DNA of 50,053 nucleotides from Deltaproteobacteria bacterium (lineage in GTDB: Bacteria; Bdellovibrionota; UBA1018; UBA923). Below, piece after piece: positions 34,706 to 43,013 of this stretch; positions within the stretch are counted from its first letter, which is position 1, and each line of letters starts with the position of its first letter. Location: positions 1 to 50,053 of the forward strand of contig JACPKS010000080.1 in assembly GCA_016186905.1 (NCBI GenBank). Direction: 5' to 3'. The translations under genes and the position numbers were made by a program. Under the pieces are notes generated by a model, which saw nothing but the letters and a program-made list of their open reading frames with translations, did not search any database and was not told where the DNA came from.

Positions 34706-35230
34706 TCAACCGACGATGAAGCCCTGCGCTCTTTGCACTCGCGTGAGGAGCTTCTGAAGCTTCACGAGCTTGCGCAGCTTTTCAGGACGCCCCCCGCCTT
34801 TGATGACGCCGCCTTGCTCGTAACTCTGCGTCTCGAGCTCCTGAACGGTTCGCGCGACGTCGTGGTCGGCCGGATTGAAGTAGAGGAGCATCTTGTAGGC
34901 ATTGAGCGCGTCTTTGAAATATCCGAGAAAAAGGGACGCATCGGCGAGGAGCTTCTGCGCCACGATGTTGTCGGGAATCCGGTCGATGACCGGCAGAAGC
35001 AGCTCGCGGGCTTCGGCGTACATTTTCTTGTCGAAATACGCGCGCGCGAGCGCGACCTTTCCGCCGGTAAAATCAGGGTTCGCGGCGATCCCCTCTTTGC
35101 AGATCTCGATGGCCTCATCGGCCATGCCGATCTTGCGGTAACACTCGGAAAGCGGCGCGAAGATCCTGGAAGACGGATCGTCCTGGTACATCTTGAGATA
35201 CTTCAGCAGGAGCGGCGGATACAAGGTCAT
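34706..35230 (-). CDS. TPR-repeat protein following pilQ
   Basis: A 174-residue, mostly helical protein with three to four TPR motifs (SSRIFAPLSECYRKIGMADEA, NPDFTGGKVALARAYFDKK, KLLADASLFLGYFKDALNAYK). A basic C-terminal tail contains GGGRPEKLRKLVKLQKLL. No signal peptide is seen. Its ATG overlaps the pilQ stop by 4 nt, which links it to pilus biogenesis, perhaps as an assembly helper. In function it may resemble pilotin-type TPR proteins, but those are lipoproteins and this is not. Confidence 0.82.
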   Translation of the reverse strand: MTLYPPLLLKYLKMYQDDPSSRIFAPLSECYRKIGMADEAIEICKEGIAANPDFTGGKVALARAYFDKKMYAEARELLLPVIDRIPDNIVAQKLLADASLFLGYFKDALNAYKMLLYFNPADHDVARTVQELETQSYEQGGVIKGGGRPEKLRKLVKLQKLLTRVQRAQGFIVG

Positions 35231-37095
35231 CCCTGAAAACCGGCCTCTTTGGGATTGATGACCCGCGGAGTGACGAAAATGAAAAGCTCGCCCTTCTCGC
35301 TGAGGTTCGTGGTGCTGCCGAAGAGAATCCCGATGATCGGAATATCCCGAAGAAATGGAATTCCAGCGCGCGTTTCCGTCAGCGTGCTCGTATAAATGCC
35401 GCCGATCACGAGTGTCGCGCCGCTATCGACAAGAACCGACGTGTCGACTTTCTTGGTATCCAGGGTAAGCGAGCCACCTACGCTCGGCGAGGGAGAATCC
35501 TGCGTGAAGGTGAGCTTCAGATTGATGCTGCCGTCACCGGTCACTTGAGGCGTCACGTTGAGTTTCAGGATCGCGTTTACGGCCATAAATCCGCCCGAGC
35601 CGTTCGGGCCGGCTGCCGTGGCGAGCTGAATCTGCTTGCCCTGGCTGATCTCGGCGGGTTCTTTGTTCTGCGCGATCACGCGCGGATTGGCGATGACCTT
35701 CGAAGTTCCCTCGCTTTCGAGAATGCTCAGAAACGCCGAAACGTCGCGCAGCGCGCGCGGGAGCGTTCCGACCTTGGGCGAAAATCCGAAGGCCGCGCCC
35801 GTAACCGGCGTGACCGAAAAACTAGGCGGCATGACCGCGTTCGTCGGTTCGCCGAAGAAACTTCCGCCGAACGCCGCCGCGTGTTTTGAGCGCTCCGGAT
35901 TGAAGCTCAGCGCGCCGGTCGCGTCGGCCTCGCGGCTGGTGCTGAAAATCCGGCCCTGGACGTCTTTATTTTTGGACTCCTTCACCTCCACGAATTTCGC
36001 CTCGATGAGAACTTGCGGCGTCTGCGTGTCGAGCTCCTTCATGATGCGCTGGAGCTTTTCCAGGTTCGGAGCCGTATCGCGGATCACGAGCGCGTTCGTG
36101 CGCGTGTCGATCTGGATCGTGCCTCTTTTCACCGTCGGGTTTTTCGGGTCCTTCGAGAGGAAGTCCTCGAGAATCGTCTTGATGTTGTCGATTTTTCCGT
36201 AAGAAACCGGGATGATCTTCACGACGAGCGGCTCGACCGCTTCCACGACCTTCTCTTTGGCGAGCTCGGCTTCCTTTTCACGCGTGATCGCGTCGATCGT
36301 GGCGATCCGCAGGACGTTGCCGCTTCGCTCGGCCGCGAGCTTGTTCGATTTGAGAAGGATGTCGAGCGCCTGATCCCACGGCACCTCGATGAGATTGATC
36401 GTCATCTTTCCTTTCACGTCGTCGCCGAGGATGATGTTGAACTCGCTCGCCTCGCTGATCGCCCGAAAGACATCCTGAATCTCGGTGTCGCGCAGCTGGA
36501 TCGTGATCTTCTTTCCCTTGTACTGCTTGGTCTCCAGCGAGCTCTCGAGCTCGGCAAGATTTCCATCGCCGCTCTTGCCGCCGTTTTTCCCGGCAACCTC
36601 GCTCTTGCGCGATTCTTCGGCAGGCGCCGCGGGCTCCGCCGCCGGGGCTTCGATCTTTTTATCCGCGGCTTCGGCCGAACCGTTGTCGATCTTCGCCACG
36701 ACGGCCTTACCGTCAGCCGCGACGTCGACGTCGCCCATTTCTTTCATCTGAAGCACGATGCGCACGTCTTTTCCCGACTGGTACGGGCTCACCAGCGTGA
36801 CGTTGGTGTTGAAAGAAGACGTATCGAGCTTGCGCGAGAGTTTCTTGGAGATCTTGGCGTCCTTGATCTCGAGAATGACCTGTTTGTCGGCCTCCGACAC
36901 GCTCTTGACGGGCTCAACTTCCCTGTCGAACGTGATCTTGAGCGTCGACTTGCCTTCGGCATACTTGAAGTCGACCCCCTGCACGACCGCGGAGCCGCTC
37001 GCGGCTCCGTAAGCCACTCCGTAAACCGCGGCGGCGGTCGAGAGGGCCGCCAGGGCCGCCAGACCCGAGAAGACCTTGGTTCGCCTTGTTTTCAT
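35227..37095 (-). CDS. pilQ: Type IV pilus secretin PilQ
   Basis: A 622-residue outer-membrane secretin through which the pilus exits. After a signal peptide come a single AMIN domain (about 40-135, peptidoglycan-binding type) and an Ala/Glu/Lys-rich linker. A secretin/TonB short N-terminal domain (about 193-270, ITIQLRDTEIQDVFRAISE) follows, then an N1/KH-type domain (about 290-365, VKIIPVSYGKIDNIKTILEDF). The secretin barrel carries VIANPRVIAQNKEPAEI and VDSGATLVIGGIYT, and ends PFLRDIPIIGILFGS, LFIFVTPRVI. Having one AMIN domain makes it shorter than the Neisseria or Myxococcus proteins. It overlaps its neighbours by 4 nt on both sides. Confidence 0.97.
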   Translation of the reverse strand: MKTRRTKVFSGLAALAALSTAAAVYGVAYGAASGSAVVQGVDFKYAEGKSTLKITFDREVEPVKSVSEADKQVILEIKDAKISKKLSRKLDTSSFNTNVTLVSPYQSGKDVRIVLQMKEMGDVDVAADGKAVVAKIDNGSAEAADKKIEAPAAEPAAPAEESRKSEVAGKNGGKSGDGNLAELESSLETKQYKGKKITIQLRDTEIQDVFRAISEASEFNIILGDDVKGKMTINLIEVPWDQALDILLKSNKLAAERSGNVLRIATIDAITREKEAELAKEKVVEAVEPLVVKIIPVSYGKIDNIKTILEDFLSKDPKNPTVKRGTIQIDTRTNALVIRDTAPNLEKLQRIMKELDTQTPQVLIEAKFVEVKESKNKDVQGRIFSTSREADATGALSFNPERSKHAAAFGGSFFGEPTNAVMPPSFSVTPVTGAAFGFSPKVGTLPRALRDVSAFLSILESEGTSKVIANPRVIAQNKEPAEISQGKQIQLATAAGPNGSGGFMAVNAILKLNVTPQVTGDGSINLKLTFTQDSPSPSVGGSLTLDTKKVDTSVLVDSGATLVIGGIYTSTLTETRAGIPFLRDIPIIGILFGSTTNLSEKGELFIFVTPRVINPKEAGFQG

Positions 37096-37685
37096 AATCG
37101 CCTTCCTTCTTTGTCGTCGCCCTTTTCCGAAAGTTCGATCGTCGTCTCGGATTTTTCCTCTTCACCGAGAATGTTCACGCTTTTCTCCTCGATATCGACC
37201 TTGCCCGGAACGATTTTTTTGATAACCCCGTGCCGCAGCCCGATGCGAGCGCTTTCCGAGACGATGTGCATCTTCCCGTCGGGGGTGACGAGCATCGCTT
37301 TGTTCTTGCGCGTACCGGTAATGACGCCCACCAGCTTGAACTCATCCACCGAATAACGCTCGAGCTCCGGAACTTTTCCTCCCTCGTCCTTGCCGTCGCC
37401 GGCTCTGAGTACTGGGCGACGAAACGGATCGCGCAGACTCATCGACGCTTCCAGAGAGATCGGAGGTTCGGCTGGTTTTGAGATTTCGAACGCGGGCTCG
37501 GTCTTTTCGTCCTCTGTCTTGCCGGCTTCCTTCTTGTCCGTTTCCTGCTTCGCCGCTTGCGCTGGAGTTGGCACGGCTTCGGAAGCCGCGGGCTTGGCCG
37601 GCGGGTTGGGTTGCGCGAACGAGGAAGCGCCCGCGGCCACGGCAAGAATCAGCGCGATCAAAGCGCGTGTCGCGACGAAGCTCAT
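37092..37685 (-). CDS. pilP: Type IV pilus assembly protein PilP
   Basis: A 197-residue PilP. It has a hydrophobic N-terminal signal (ALIALILAVAAGASSFA) and a disordered Ala/Pro/Lys/Glu region. The conserved beta domain (about 105-170) opens with LRDPFRRPVL and contains ERYSVDEFKLVGVITG, AMLVTPDGKMHIV and GVIKKIVPGKVDIEE. PilP links the PilNO inner-membrane platform to PilQ. The usual lipobox cysteine is not seen in the signal region, so it may be soluble or anchored by its N-terminus. Confidence 0.95.
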   Translation of the reverse strand: MSFVATRALIALILAVAAGASSFAQPNPPAKPAASEAVPTPAQAAKQETDKKEAGKTEDEKTEPAFEISKPAEPPISLEASMSLRDPFRRPVLRAGDGKDEGGKVPELERYSVDEFKLVGVITGTRKNKAMLVTPDGKMHIVSESARIGLRHGVIKKIVPGKVDIEEKSVNILGEEEKSETTIELSEKGDDKEGRRL

Positions 37686-38314
37686 TGCGCCCCTCCCGCC
37701 GCTTTCTTGCCGATGTCATCGGCCGTCGTACCGAGATATTTGTACGAGGTCAGGCGAATCCCGCTCTCAAGCTCGACGAATTTCGTGTAAGCGGTGCCCG
37801 TCGGCCTGAGGTTGAAGGTTTCCACTTTCATGATCTGCTGCAGCCGCGCGATGCGGTCGAAAAAAACGACGAGCTGAACGTAAGCGCCCCGAACGTCCAT
37901 GCTGAAAGGAACCTCGATGTAATAATCCTTCTTCACTTCCGTCTCGGGCCGGATTTTCTTGATCGTGATGCCGAGCTTTTTCGCCTCGAGGTTCATCACG
38001 CGGATAAAGCTCGCGACGTCGACTTCGGCGCTCAGCATCCCTTTCGCCCCTTCGAGCTGAAGCGAGAGCTGGCGGATGCGCGCACGGATCACGTCGAGGT
38101 TCTTGTAAAATTCCTCGGCGGCCTTCACTTTTTCCTTCAGTTTCTTGACGTTCTCTTTCGCCTGCGCAAGCAGGCTCTTTTTCCGCCCCAGCTCGGAGGT
38201 GGCGGAGCTCTGCCAGTCGTAGTAGTCGTACACGAGCCAGCCGCAGTAACCGACGGCGCCCACGAGGATCAGTGCCGAAAACCGCTTGAAAAGCTGGTTC
38301 AGCGCCTGCATCAC
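37682..38314 (-). CDS. pilO: Type IV pilus assembly protein PilO
   Basis: A 210-residue inner-membrane protein. It has one transmembrane segment (about 15-32), a coiled coil (about 40-75, rich in Lys/Glu) and a ferredoxin-like periplasmic domain with VPFSMDVRGAYVQLVVFFDRIARL. It heterodimerises with PilN to form the alignment platform. It overlaps pilP and pilN by 4 nt each. Confidence 0.95.
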   Translation of the reverse strand: MMQALNQLFKRFSALILVGAVGYCGWLVYDYYDWQSSATSELGRKKSLLAQAKENVKKLKEKVKAAEEFYKNLDVIRARIRQLSLQLEGAKGMLSAEVDVASFIRVMNLEAKKLGITIKKIRPETEVKKDYYIEVPFSMDVRGAYVQLVVFFDRIARLQQIMKVETFNLRPTGTAYTKFVELESGIRLTSYKYLGTTADDIGKKAAGGAQ

Positions 38315-38985
38315 TGAGCCGCCTTTCGCTTCGCCGTGATCGTGAAATTCTGAATCCTCACGTCGCGCGCGGCGCCGAGGTTCTCTTCGATCCCTTTGAG
38401 CGCAATGTCGCTGAAGAAAGACGAGCTCGAGATCGACTTCAGGAAGTCGCTGACTTGAGCGTACGACGGCGTCTGTCCGGCGAAACTGACCTCATTGGCG
38501 GCCACTCTGAGATCAGTCAGCCAAAGCTGATCCGGCATGGCCTGCGAGATCTGCAGCATGATCCGCGACGGATCCGTTCTTCCATCGGCGACCTTGGCGA
38601 GCACCTCGAGTTTCGTGCGGATGGCGCGTTCGTCGCTCTCGAGCTGCGCCTTCATGGCTTCAAAGCCTTGCAGCTGCGCGAGCTTCTGTTGCTGCGCCTC
38701 CGCCTCGCGCTCGACCGCGGCGATCGATTTATCGACCTTCGCGAGCGCTTCCTTGCGGTAACCGTCGAGCTGGTCCTGAACGAGATAGATCGCGGCGCCG
38801 ACGGCCGCGAGCTTGAGAATGGCGGAATTTTTCAAATCGAATTTCTTCCCGCCCTCGTCGGCGACGCCGCCTCGTTTCGAAAGCATCGTCTTCAGCGACG
38901 CGACCAGCGTGGCGAGATCGAGGTTCTTGAGATCGAGTTTTCCGCCGCCTTTCTTTCTTTCGCGCGCGAGATTGATGCGGATCAT
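38311..38985 (-). CDS. pilN: Type IV pilus assembly protein PilN
   Basis: A 224-residue PilN. The N-terminus MIRINLARERKK is the conserved INL motif that binds PilM in the cytoplasm. A linker, a transmembrane helix (about 62-80), a coiled coil and a ferredoxin-like periplasmic domain follow. The start at 38985 overlaps the pilM stop by 4 nt and gives the proper INL N-terminus; a longer frame upstream lies inside pilM and is rejected. Confidence 0.95.
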   Translation of the reverse strand: MIRINLARERKKGGGKLDLKNLDLATLVASLKTMLSKRGGVADEGGKKFDLKNSAILKLAAVGAAIYLVQDQLDGYRKEALAKVDKSIAAVEREAEAQQQKLAQLQGFEAMKAQLESDERAIRTKLEVLAKVADGRTDPSRIMLQISQAMPDQLWLTDLRVAANEVSFAGQTPSYAQVSDFLKSISSSSFFSDIALKGIEENLGAARDVRIQNFTITAKRKAAQ

Positions 38986-40028
38986 GCCGAAAATCCTCTC
39001 AGCGCGAGGCCCACCGGAATGGCCGCCACGCCGGCGATCGCGGCGATCGATTCTTCCGTGAAATATTTCGGATTGCACGCGATCTGAACGAACGGATTGA
39101 GAATCTGCGTCGGCAGGCCGCAGGTGTCTTCGACCACCTTCGGAAGAGCGGCGAGATTCGCGCCGCCTCCCGAGAGCAGGATGTAACCCGCGTTGGCGCC
39201 GCTGTTGGAAGCCGAAAAAAAATCCAGCGAACGCTTGATCTCGGCCGCGATGTTCTCGGCCGCGATGCGCATGAGATCGGCGACCTCCTGAGGCATCTGC
39301 CCTCGCGCGGCTGCGTCGATCTTGAGCATCTCGGCTTCCTGAAAACTCAAGTTCATGTGCTTTTGGATCTCGGCGGTCAGCGCGCGGCCGCCGACCGCGG
39401 CATCGCGCGAGAATACAGGCTGACCGCCGGCGCAGACGACGATCTTCAGGCTCGAAGATCCGATATCGACGAGCGCCGCCGGAGTTTCGGGCGGATAGTT
39501 CCGCTCGAACGCGTTCTGCAGATCGAAAAGATCGACGTCAATGCAGGTCGCGCCGAAACCGGCGTCGCGGATCGCCGCCTTGTAGCTCTCGACGAACGCG
39601 CGTTTGCACGCCACGAGCACGATTTCCATTTTCCCCTCGGGACCGTTCTTGCTGAGAACCTGGTAATCGACGATGACTTCGTTCATATCGAAGGGGACGT
39701 ACTGCTCGGCTTCCCAGAGAATCGCGTCGTCGAGCTCTCCGTCCGGCGTTTGCTCGAGCAGGATTTTTTTCACGATGACGGCCGCGCCCGAGAGCGCGGT
39801 CACGACGCCACGGCCTTTGATCTTGAGCTCGCCGGCAAGACCGCGGAGCGCGTCGACCACGGCCATGTGGTTGACGATCTCGCGGTTGACGATCGTTTCG
39901 TCGGGAAGCTGCGCCACGCCGAAATGCTCGAGCGAGTACGTCTTGCCCGATTTTTTCAGCTCGGCGACTTTGATGCTGCTGGTGCCGATGCTGACGCCGA
40001 TTTGAGTTTTAGAACCAAATAGCCCCAT
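38982..40028 (-). CDS. pilM: Type IV pilus assembly ATPase-like protein PilM
   Basis: A 348-residue actin-like/FtsA-like cytoplasmic protein that forms rings at the pilus base. Nucleotide-binding segments are visible: IGVSIGTSSIKVAEL near the N-terminus, ALVDIGSSSLKIVVCAGG in the middle and YILLSGGGANLAALPKV near the end. The start at 40028 has GGGAGGAAT 1-9 nt upstream. An upstream ATG would add 5 residues. It is the first gene of the long pilMNOPQ transcript. Confidence 0.96.
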   Translation of the reverse strand: MGLFGSKTQIGVSIGTSSIKVAELKKSGKTYSLEHFGVAQLPDETIVNREIVNHMAVVDALRGLAGELKIKGRGVVTALSGAAVIVKKILLEQTPDGELDDAILWEAEQYVPFDMNEVIVDYQVLSKNGPEGKMEIVLVACKRAFVESYKAAIRDAGFGATCIDVDLFDLQNAFERNYPPETPAALVDIGSSSLKIVVCAGGQPVFSRDAAVGGRALTAEIQKHMNLSFQEAEMLKIDAAARGQMPQEVADLMRIAAENIAAEIKRSLDFFSASNSGANAGYILLSGGGANLAALPKVVEDTCGLPTQILNPFVQIACNPKYFTEESIAAIAGVAAIPVGLALRGFSA

Positions 40029-40376
40029 ATTCCTCCCGCTCATCGCTTTTGGTTTTATACTTCGTCAGTTTTTTTCTTACTTCGTCGACAGCCACTAACG
40101 GCTGGTCTCCTCGTTCGAAAAAAACTTCCTCGTCTAAAATCAAAATCGACTTCGCGGATTATACCTGACCATCTGCGGCAGGCCTTCGCCGACTCGTCAT
40201 TAACATAATGATAACTTGAGTAATTTAGACGTCAAATTTAAAAGCTGTGCTGATGGGTGCTTGCAAGCAGGAGCGAGCAAGCCGGCACCACGGATGTGGT
40301 GCGCTAATGCAAAAGCCATAATATGGCTTTTGCCAGGATGCGCAGGCGAGTTAGGCTCTTCTCAGACGGCTTGGCG
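40029..40376. other. Intergenic region: pilM promoter side and hairpin cluster
   Basis: This 348-nt gap holds no convincing gene. On the minus strand TATAAT (40163-40158) is a likely -10 box for the pil operon. It leaves a leader of about 120 nt that contains AGCC-N6-GGCT and two GACGAAGTA copies. The other half (about 40259-40333) is a series of hairpins described separately. Confidence 0.6.
40259..40333. repeat. Cluster of three hairpins between the pil and protease operons
   Basis: GCTTGC/GCAAGC (40259-40282) encloses the core GCAGGAGCG. GCACCAC-N4-GTGGTGC follows (40285-40302), then GCAAAAGCCAT-N3-ATGGCTTTTGC (40309-40333), which is perfect over 11 bp. The core and the adjoining GAGCAAGCCGG recur near 20293-20332. 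This is a REP-like element, possibly also the terminator of the protease operon. Confidence 0.7.
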
Positions 40377-40982
40377 TTACTCCTTCTTTGGCGATTTTTC
40401 GTCCAAAAAGTATACCCTGGGCTTTTTCCTCATGATGAATTTTATGTAATCCGCCAAGTCTTCAGAACGAATCAGAAGCACACTTTCCACTTCCTTCCTG
40501 TATCTGTTCCATTTAATCGAAACACACCCGTTTTTGGAAATATAGTAAATATCCGATGAATCCAATACGTGCGGATAGGCATCCGGCGCTGGTCGGTACG
40601 GCTTAAACGTCGCGCCGGCAAACTGATCCATCATTTTTTGTAAATCGCCTTCTTCGCCTTCATGAACGCGCCAAATCGCAGAATCTGTTCTTCCGGTTTT
40701 TGGATCAATCGTGACGGATAGTTTTTCCCTGGCTCCGCGCAAATACACAAAATTAATAATTTGTGCCGCTATTTCGGACTCGGGATCCGGCCTGACAACT
40801 CGATCAGGTTTCCCAAATTTTTTTTCAATCTCTGATTCGGAGTCAACGCCCATCTTCAGGGCAGCAAATTTCTCGATACCCCAAGATTCATGGCTTGGCG
40901 CCCCCCCCCCGTCCGGGGTCGCCTGGCCGTGCGAACAAGAAAGGAGCAATAAAGACATCGTCAGCGCCATGATTGATCTCAT
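40377..40982 (-). CDS. Putative lipoprotein with in-frame 10-G tract
   Basis: A 201-residue lipoprotein of no recognised family. The signal MRSIMALTMSLLLLSC has a lipobox-like LLSC with Cys16. GGCGGAG precedes the ATG, which overlaps the stop of the protease gene by 4 nt. Just after the lipobox the coding strand has ten consecutive G (40910-40901) reading as Gly-Gly-Gly-Ala at codons 25-28. Gain or loss of one G would shift the frame before most of the mature protein. The mature domain (about 35-201) has mixed alpha/beta character, with a MGVDSESEIEKKFGKPDRVV segment resembling SmpA/OmlA-like small lipoproteins. It is the last gene of an ATPase-protease-lipoprotein operon. Confidence 0.8.
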   Translation of the reverse strand: MRSIMALTMSLLLLSCSHGQATPDGGGAPSHESWGIEKFAALKMGVDSESEIEKKFGKPDRVVRPDPESEIAAQIINFVYLRGAREKLSVTIDPKTGRTDSAIWRVHEGEEGDLQKMMDQFAGATFKPYRPAPDAYPHVLDSSDIYYISKNGCVSIKWNRYRKEVESVLLIRSEDLADYIKFIMRKKPRVYFLDEKSPKKE

Positions 40983-41734
40983 TTTTTCTCCGCCTTTCTG
41001 CGCGTAAAATCTTTTCCGAAATTCTTGCGAATCCACTCATAGGCACCGGGCGTGGTCTTTTTCAACTCATCTGGATGATAAAGGTAGTACTCGACGTTGT
41101 TAGCGAAATCCTCGTCCATCGACTCTCGTCCGTCTTGCATGACATACCCAGTTGGCCTTGCGAGCCAATGCACGCGTCCTTTGCTCAAATTCTGCTGAAT
41201 CCACCCCGCGGAGAGTCCGTATTCGGAACGTACCCCGTCCGACATACGGTTAGCGAAATATGCATGCGCAAGCTCATGAGCAACAATCTGTGGCAGATTC
41301 GACTCAGGAAGAAACGCGATGTCATACACCGTAATGTTGTTGTTCCAAAATGCCGCAGCATTCCCACTGCTGATGCTTTTTCCCATTCTGTATATCCCGT
41401 CTATGCTGTCTATCCAGAGAACTTCCGGTATTTCCGACAGCGCTTCCAATGCCCTAACTTTTTCCGCCTCGGTCCATTTTCCATGGGTTTCACTCCAATA
41501 TGGCCATCCTTCAGGACGACGGTCTTTCAGACGAGGAAACCAGTGTGAATAACTGGCGGGATAACTCCTGCAATAATCCGCGACGGACACTACGCCACCC
41601 TGTCTGTTTTGCGTGTACCCACGCACTGGATAGGTTCCATCCGCACAGTTAAGAAAATTTTCGTCGCCTTGGGCGGCAAGCAAATTTGCTCCGCAAAGAA
41701 GCAAAGGCAAGCTCTTCGCGATCTTGCCCTTCAT
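40979..41734 (-). CDS. Secreted putative zinc metalloprotease
   Basis: A 251-residue exported protein with a short signal peptide (KIAKSLPLLLCGANLLAAQ). The zinc-protease signature HELAH lies in QIVAHELAHAYFANR near residue 155. The downstream DEDFANNVEYYL offers an acidic third ligand at the usual distance for gluzincin-like enzymes. Two N-terminal Cys residues (NCADG, DYCRSY) may form a disulfide. I recognise no named family. The start at 41734 has GGAGG 5 nt upstream and overlaps the ATPase gene stop by 4 nt. The lipoprotein gene follows with another 4-nt overlap, so the three are translated as a unit. Confidence 0.75.
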   Translation of the reverse strand: MKGKIAKSLPLLLCGANLLAAQGDENFLNCADGTYPVRGYTQNRQGGVVSVADYCRSYPASYSHWFPRLKDRRPEGWPYWSETHGKWTEAEKVRALEALSEIPEVLWIDSIDGIYRMGKSISSGNAAAFWNNNITVYDIAFLPESNLPQIVAHELAHAYFANRMSDGVRSEYGLSAGWIQQNLSKGRVHWLARPTGYVMQDGRESMDEDFANNVEYYLYHPDELKKTTPGAYEWIRKNFGKDFTRRKAEKK

Positions 41735-42924
41735 GTCTGCCTCCAAAAATCATCCGCTTTTGCCAGCAAACATTCTTCCAGCGACATCGTGCCGCCGGGA
41801 CCGACGACGATCGAGCGCATGGGCTTGAACTTCAGGTCAAATGCTCTAAGTCCAGAATGCCTTCGCTCCTGCCCGCCGCTCTTCACTTCGATGGCCACTA
41901 CGTCATCTCCGCGAACCATCACGTAGTCCACCTCGTGATTGCCTTCGCGCCAGTACATCAATTCAAACGCATTCCCCAGGGAAAGGTTCAGTAAATGCGC
42001 GCCGACGGCGCTTTCTACACGCCTTCCCCATGCTGCTGGATCGTCTCGAACCGCCGCTGGAGGCCGGCCGTGGATCGCGGAAATGAGCGCAGTATTGAAA
42101 ACCAGGAACTTCGGGCTCGACGATCTTTGCCGCACGAAATTTCCGGAGTACTTCTGCAACCCAGTGACTAGACCGGCCCGCGAGAGATACTCGAGATATT
42201 GCGCCAGCGTCGTCGTGTTACCAGCATCGTGCAACTGGCCGAGCATCTTGTTGAACGATAAAATCTCGGATGAATAGCGGCAGGCGAATTGAAACAGGCG
42301 CTTAAGCAAAATGGGCTTGTCGATTCGATTCGCCTGCAATAGGTCTTTTGATACCGTGGTCTCGATCAAGGCATTCAACACGTATGAGTTCCAACGCTCG
42401 AATTCCGCTTTTAAATAAAGACTTCCCGGATAGCCTCCAAAAAAAATATAATCATCCAGCGTTAGATTAAAAGCGTCGCGCATTTCGGTATATGCCCAAT
42501 GCGGCACGGGAATTATTTCAAATCGTCCGGCAAGGCTGTCTGCCAACCCCTTCCGTACAAGCGAAGTTGAGGAACCCAATAATACAACCTTAAGCGCAAG
42601 CCCTTTGGCCGCATCCTCATCCCAAAAACGTTTTACAGTCTCTGACCAGTTCTCAACTTTCTGAATTTCATCGAGCACAAGGACCGCTTCCCGATTTTTT
42701 TCAGCAACCGCCCGAGCTTTGTTCCAAACCTGCTCCAACCAAAATCGATCGTGTAGCTCCGGTTCATCGGCGGCCTCGAATATCGTTGGACTGCGCAGCC
42801 TGCTAATGCACTGCCGAACGCCCGTGGTTTTTCCGACCTGACGCGGACCAAGCAGAACTTGGATATACTTTCGTCTCTCAGCGAGACGATTCTCTAGTTT
42901 ATCGAAAATGGAGCGGCAATACAC
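41731..42924 (-). CDS. AAA_14/DUF4143 ATP-binding protein (1 of 4)
   Basis: A member of the AAA_14 plus DUF4143 family (COG1373), P-loop ATPases with a C-terminal winged-helix and nuclease-like part, of unknown function. Walker A is GPRQVGKTT, Walker B is VLVLDEIQKV and sensor 1 is VLLGSSTS. The C-terminal part has VDYVMVRGDDVVAIEVKSGG, the D...ExK pattern of PD-(D/E)XK nucleases. The first ATG is at 42930, immediately against TATAAT. GTG at 42924 is chosen because it stands 6 nt from this -10 box, as in the three sister genes; the difference is two residues. It is the first gene of an operon with a secreted protease and a lipoprotein, which is unusual for this family. Two palindromes of the form CTCA-N6-TGAG lie upstream. 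Confidence 0.82.
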   Translation of the reverse strand: MYCRSIFDKLENRLAERRKYIQVLLGPRQVGKTTGVRQCISRLRSPTIFEAADEPELHDRFWLEQVWNKARAVAEKNREAVLVLDEIQKVENWSETVKRFWDEDAAKGLALKVVLLGSSTSLVRKGLADSLAGRFEIIPVPHWAYTEMRDAFNLTLDDYIFFGGYPGSLYLKAEFERWNSYVLNALIETTVSKDLLQANRIDKPILLKRLFQFACRYSSEILSFNKMLGQLHDAGNTTTLAQYLEYLSRAGLVTGLQKYSGNFVRQRSSSPKFLVFNTALISAIHGRPPAAVRDDPAAWGRRVESAVGAHLLNLSLGNAFELMYWREGNHEVDYVMVRGDDVVAIEVKSGGQERRHSGLRAFDLKFKPMRSIVVGPGGTMSLEECLLAKADDFWRQT

Positions 42925-42930
42925 AATCAT

Positions 42931-42986
42931 ATTATATACAGTATTTACTCAATACCGTGAGTGATTTTGCTCAGCATGATGAGTAT
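42931..42986 (-). promoter_or_regulatory. Promoter and tandem operators of the ATPase-protease operon
   Basis: On the minus strand TATAAT (42936-42931) is the -10 box. Upstream lie ACTCA-N6-TGAGT (42947-42962) and CTCA-N6-TGAG (42970-42983). Their centres are 22 bp apart, about two helical turns. GTATT-N5-AATAC overlaps the first. A related ACTCATGAGT occurs at about 46295, upstream of the second ATPase gene. Confidence 0.6.
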
Positions 42987-43013
42987 TTTAATTTAGTGAG
43001 TAACTTTAATATC

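Noticed and set aside
38986..39078. Extended N-terminus for PilN reaching into pilM.
   Set aside because: The extension is not PilN-like. The conserved INL N-terminus starts at 38985, with the usual ATGA overlap.
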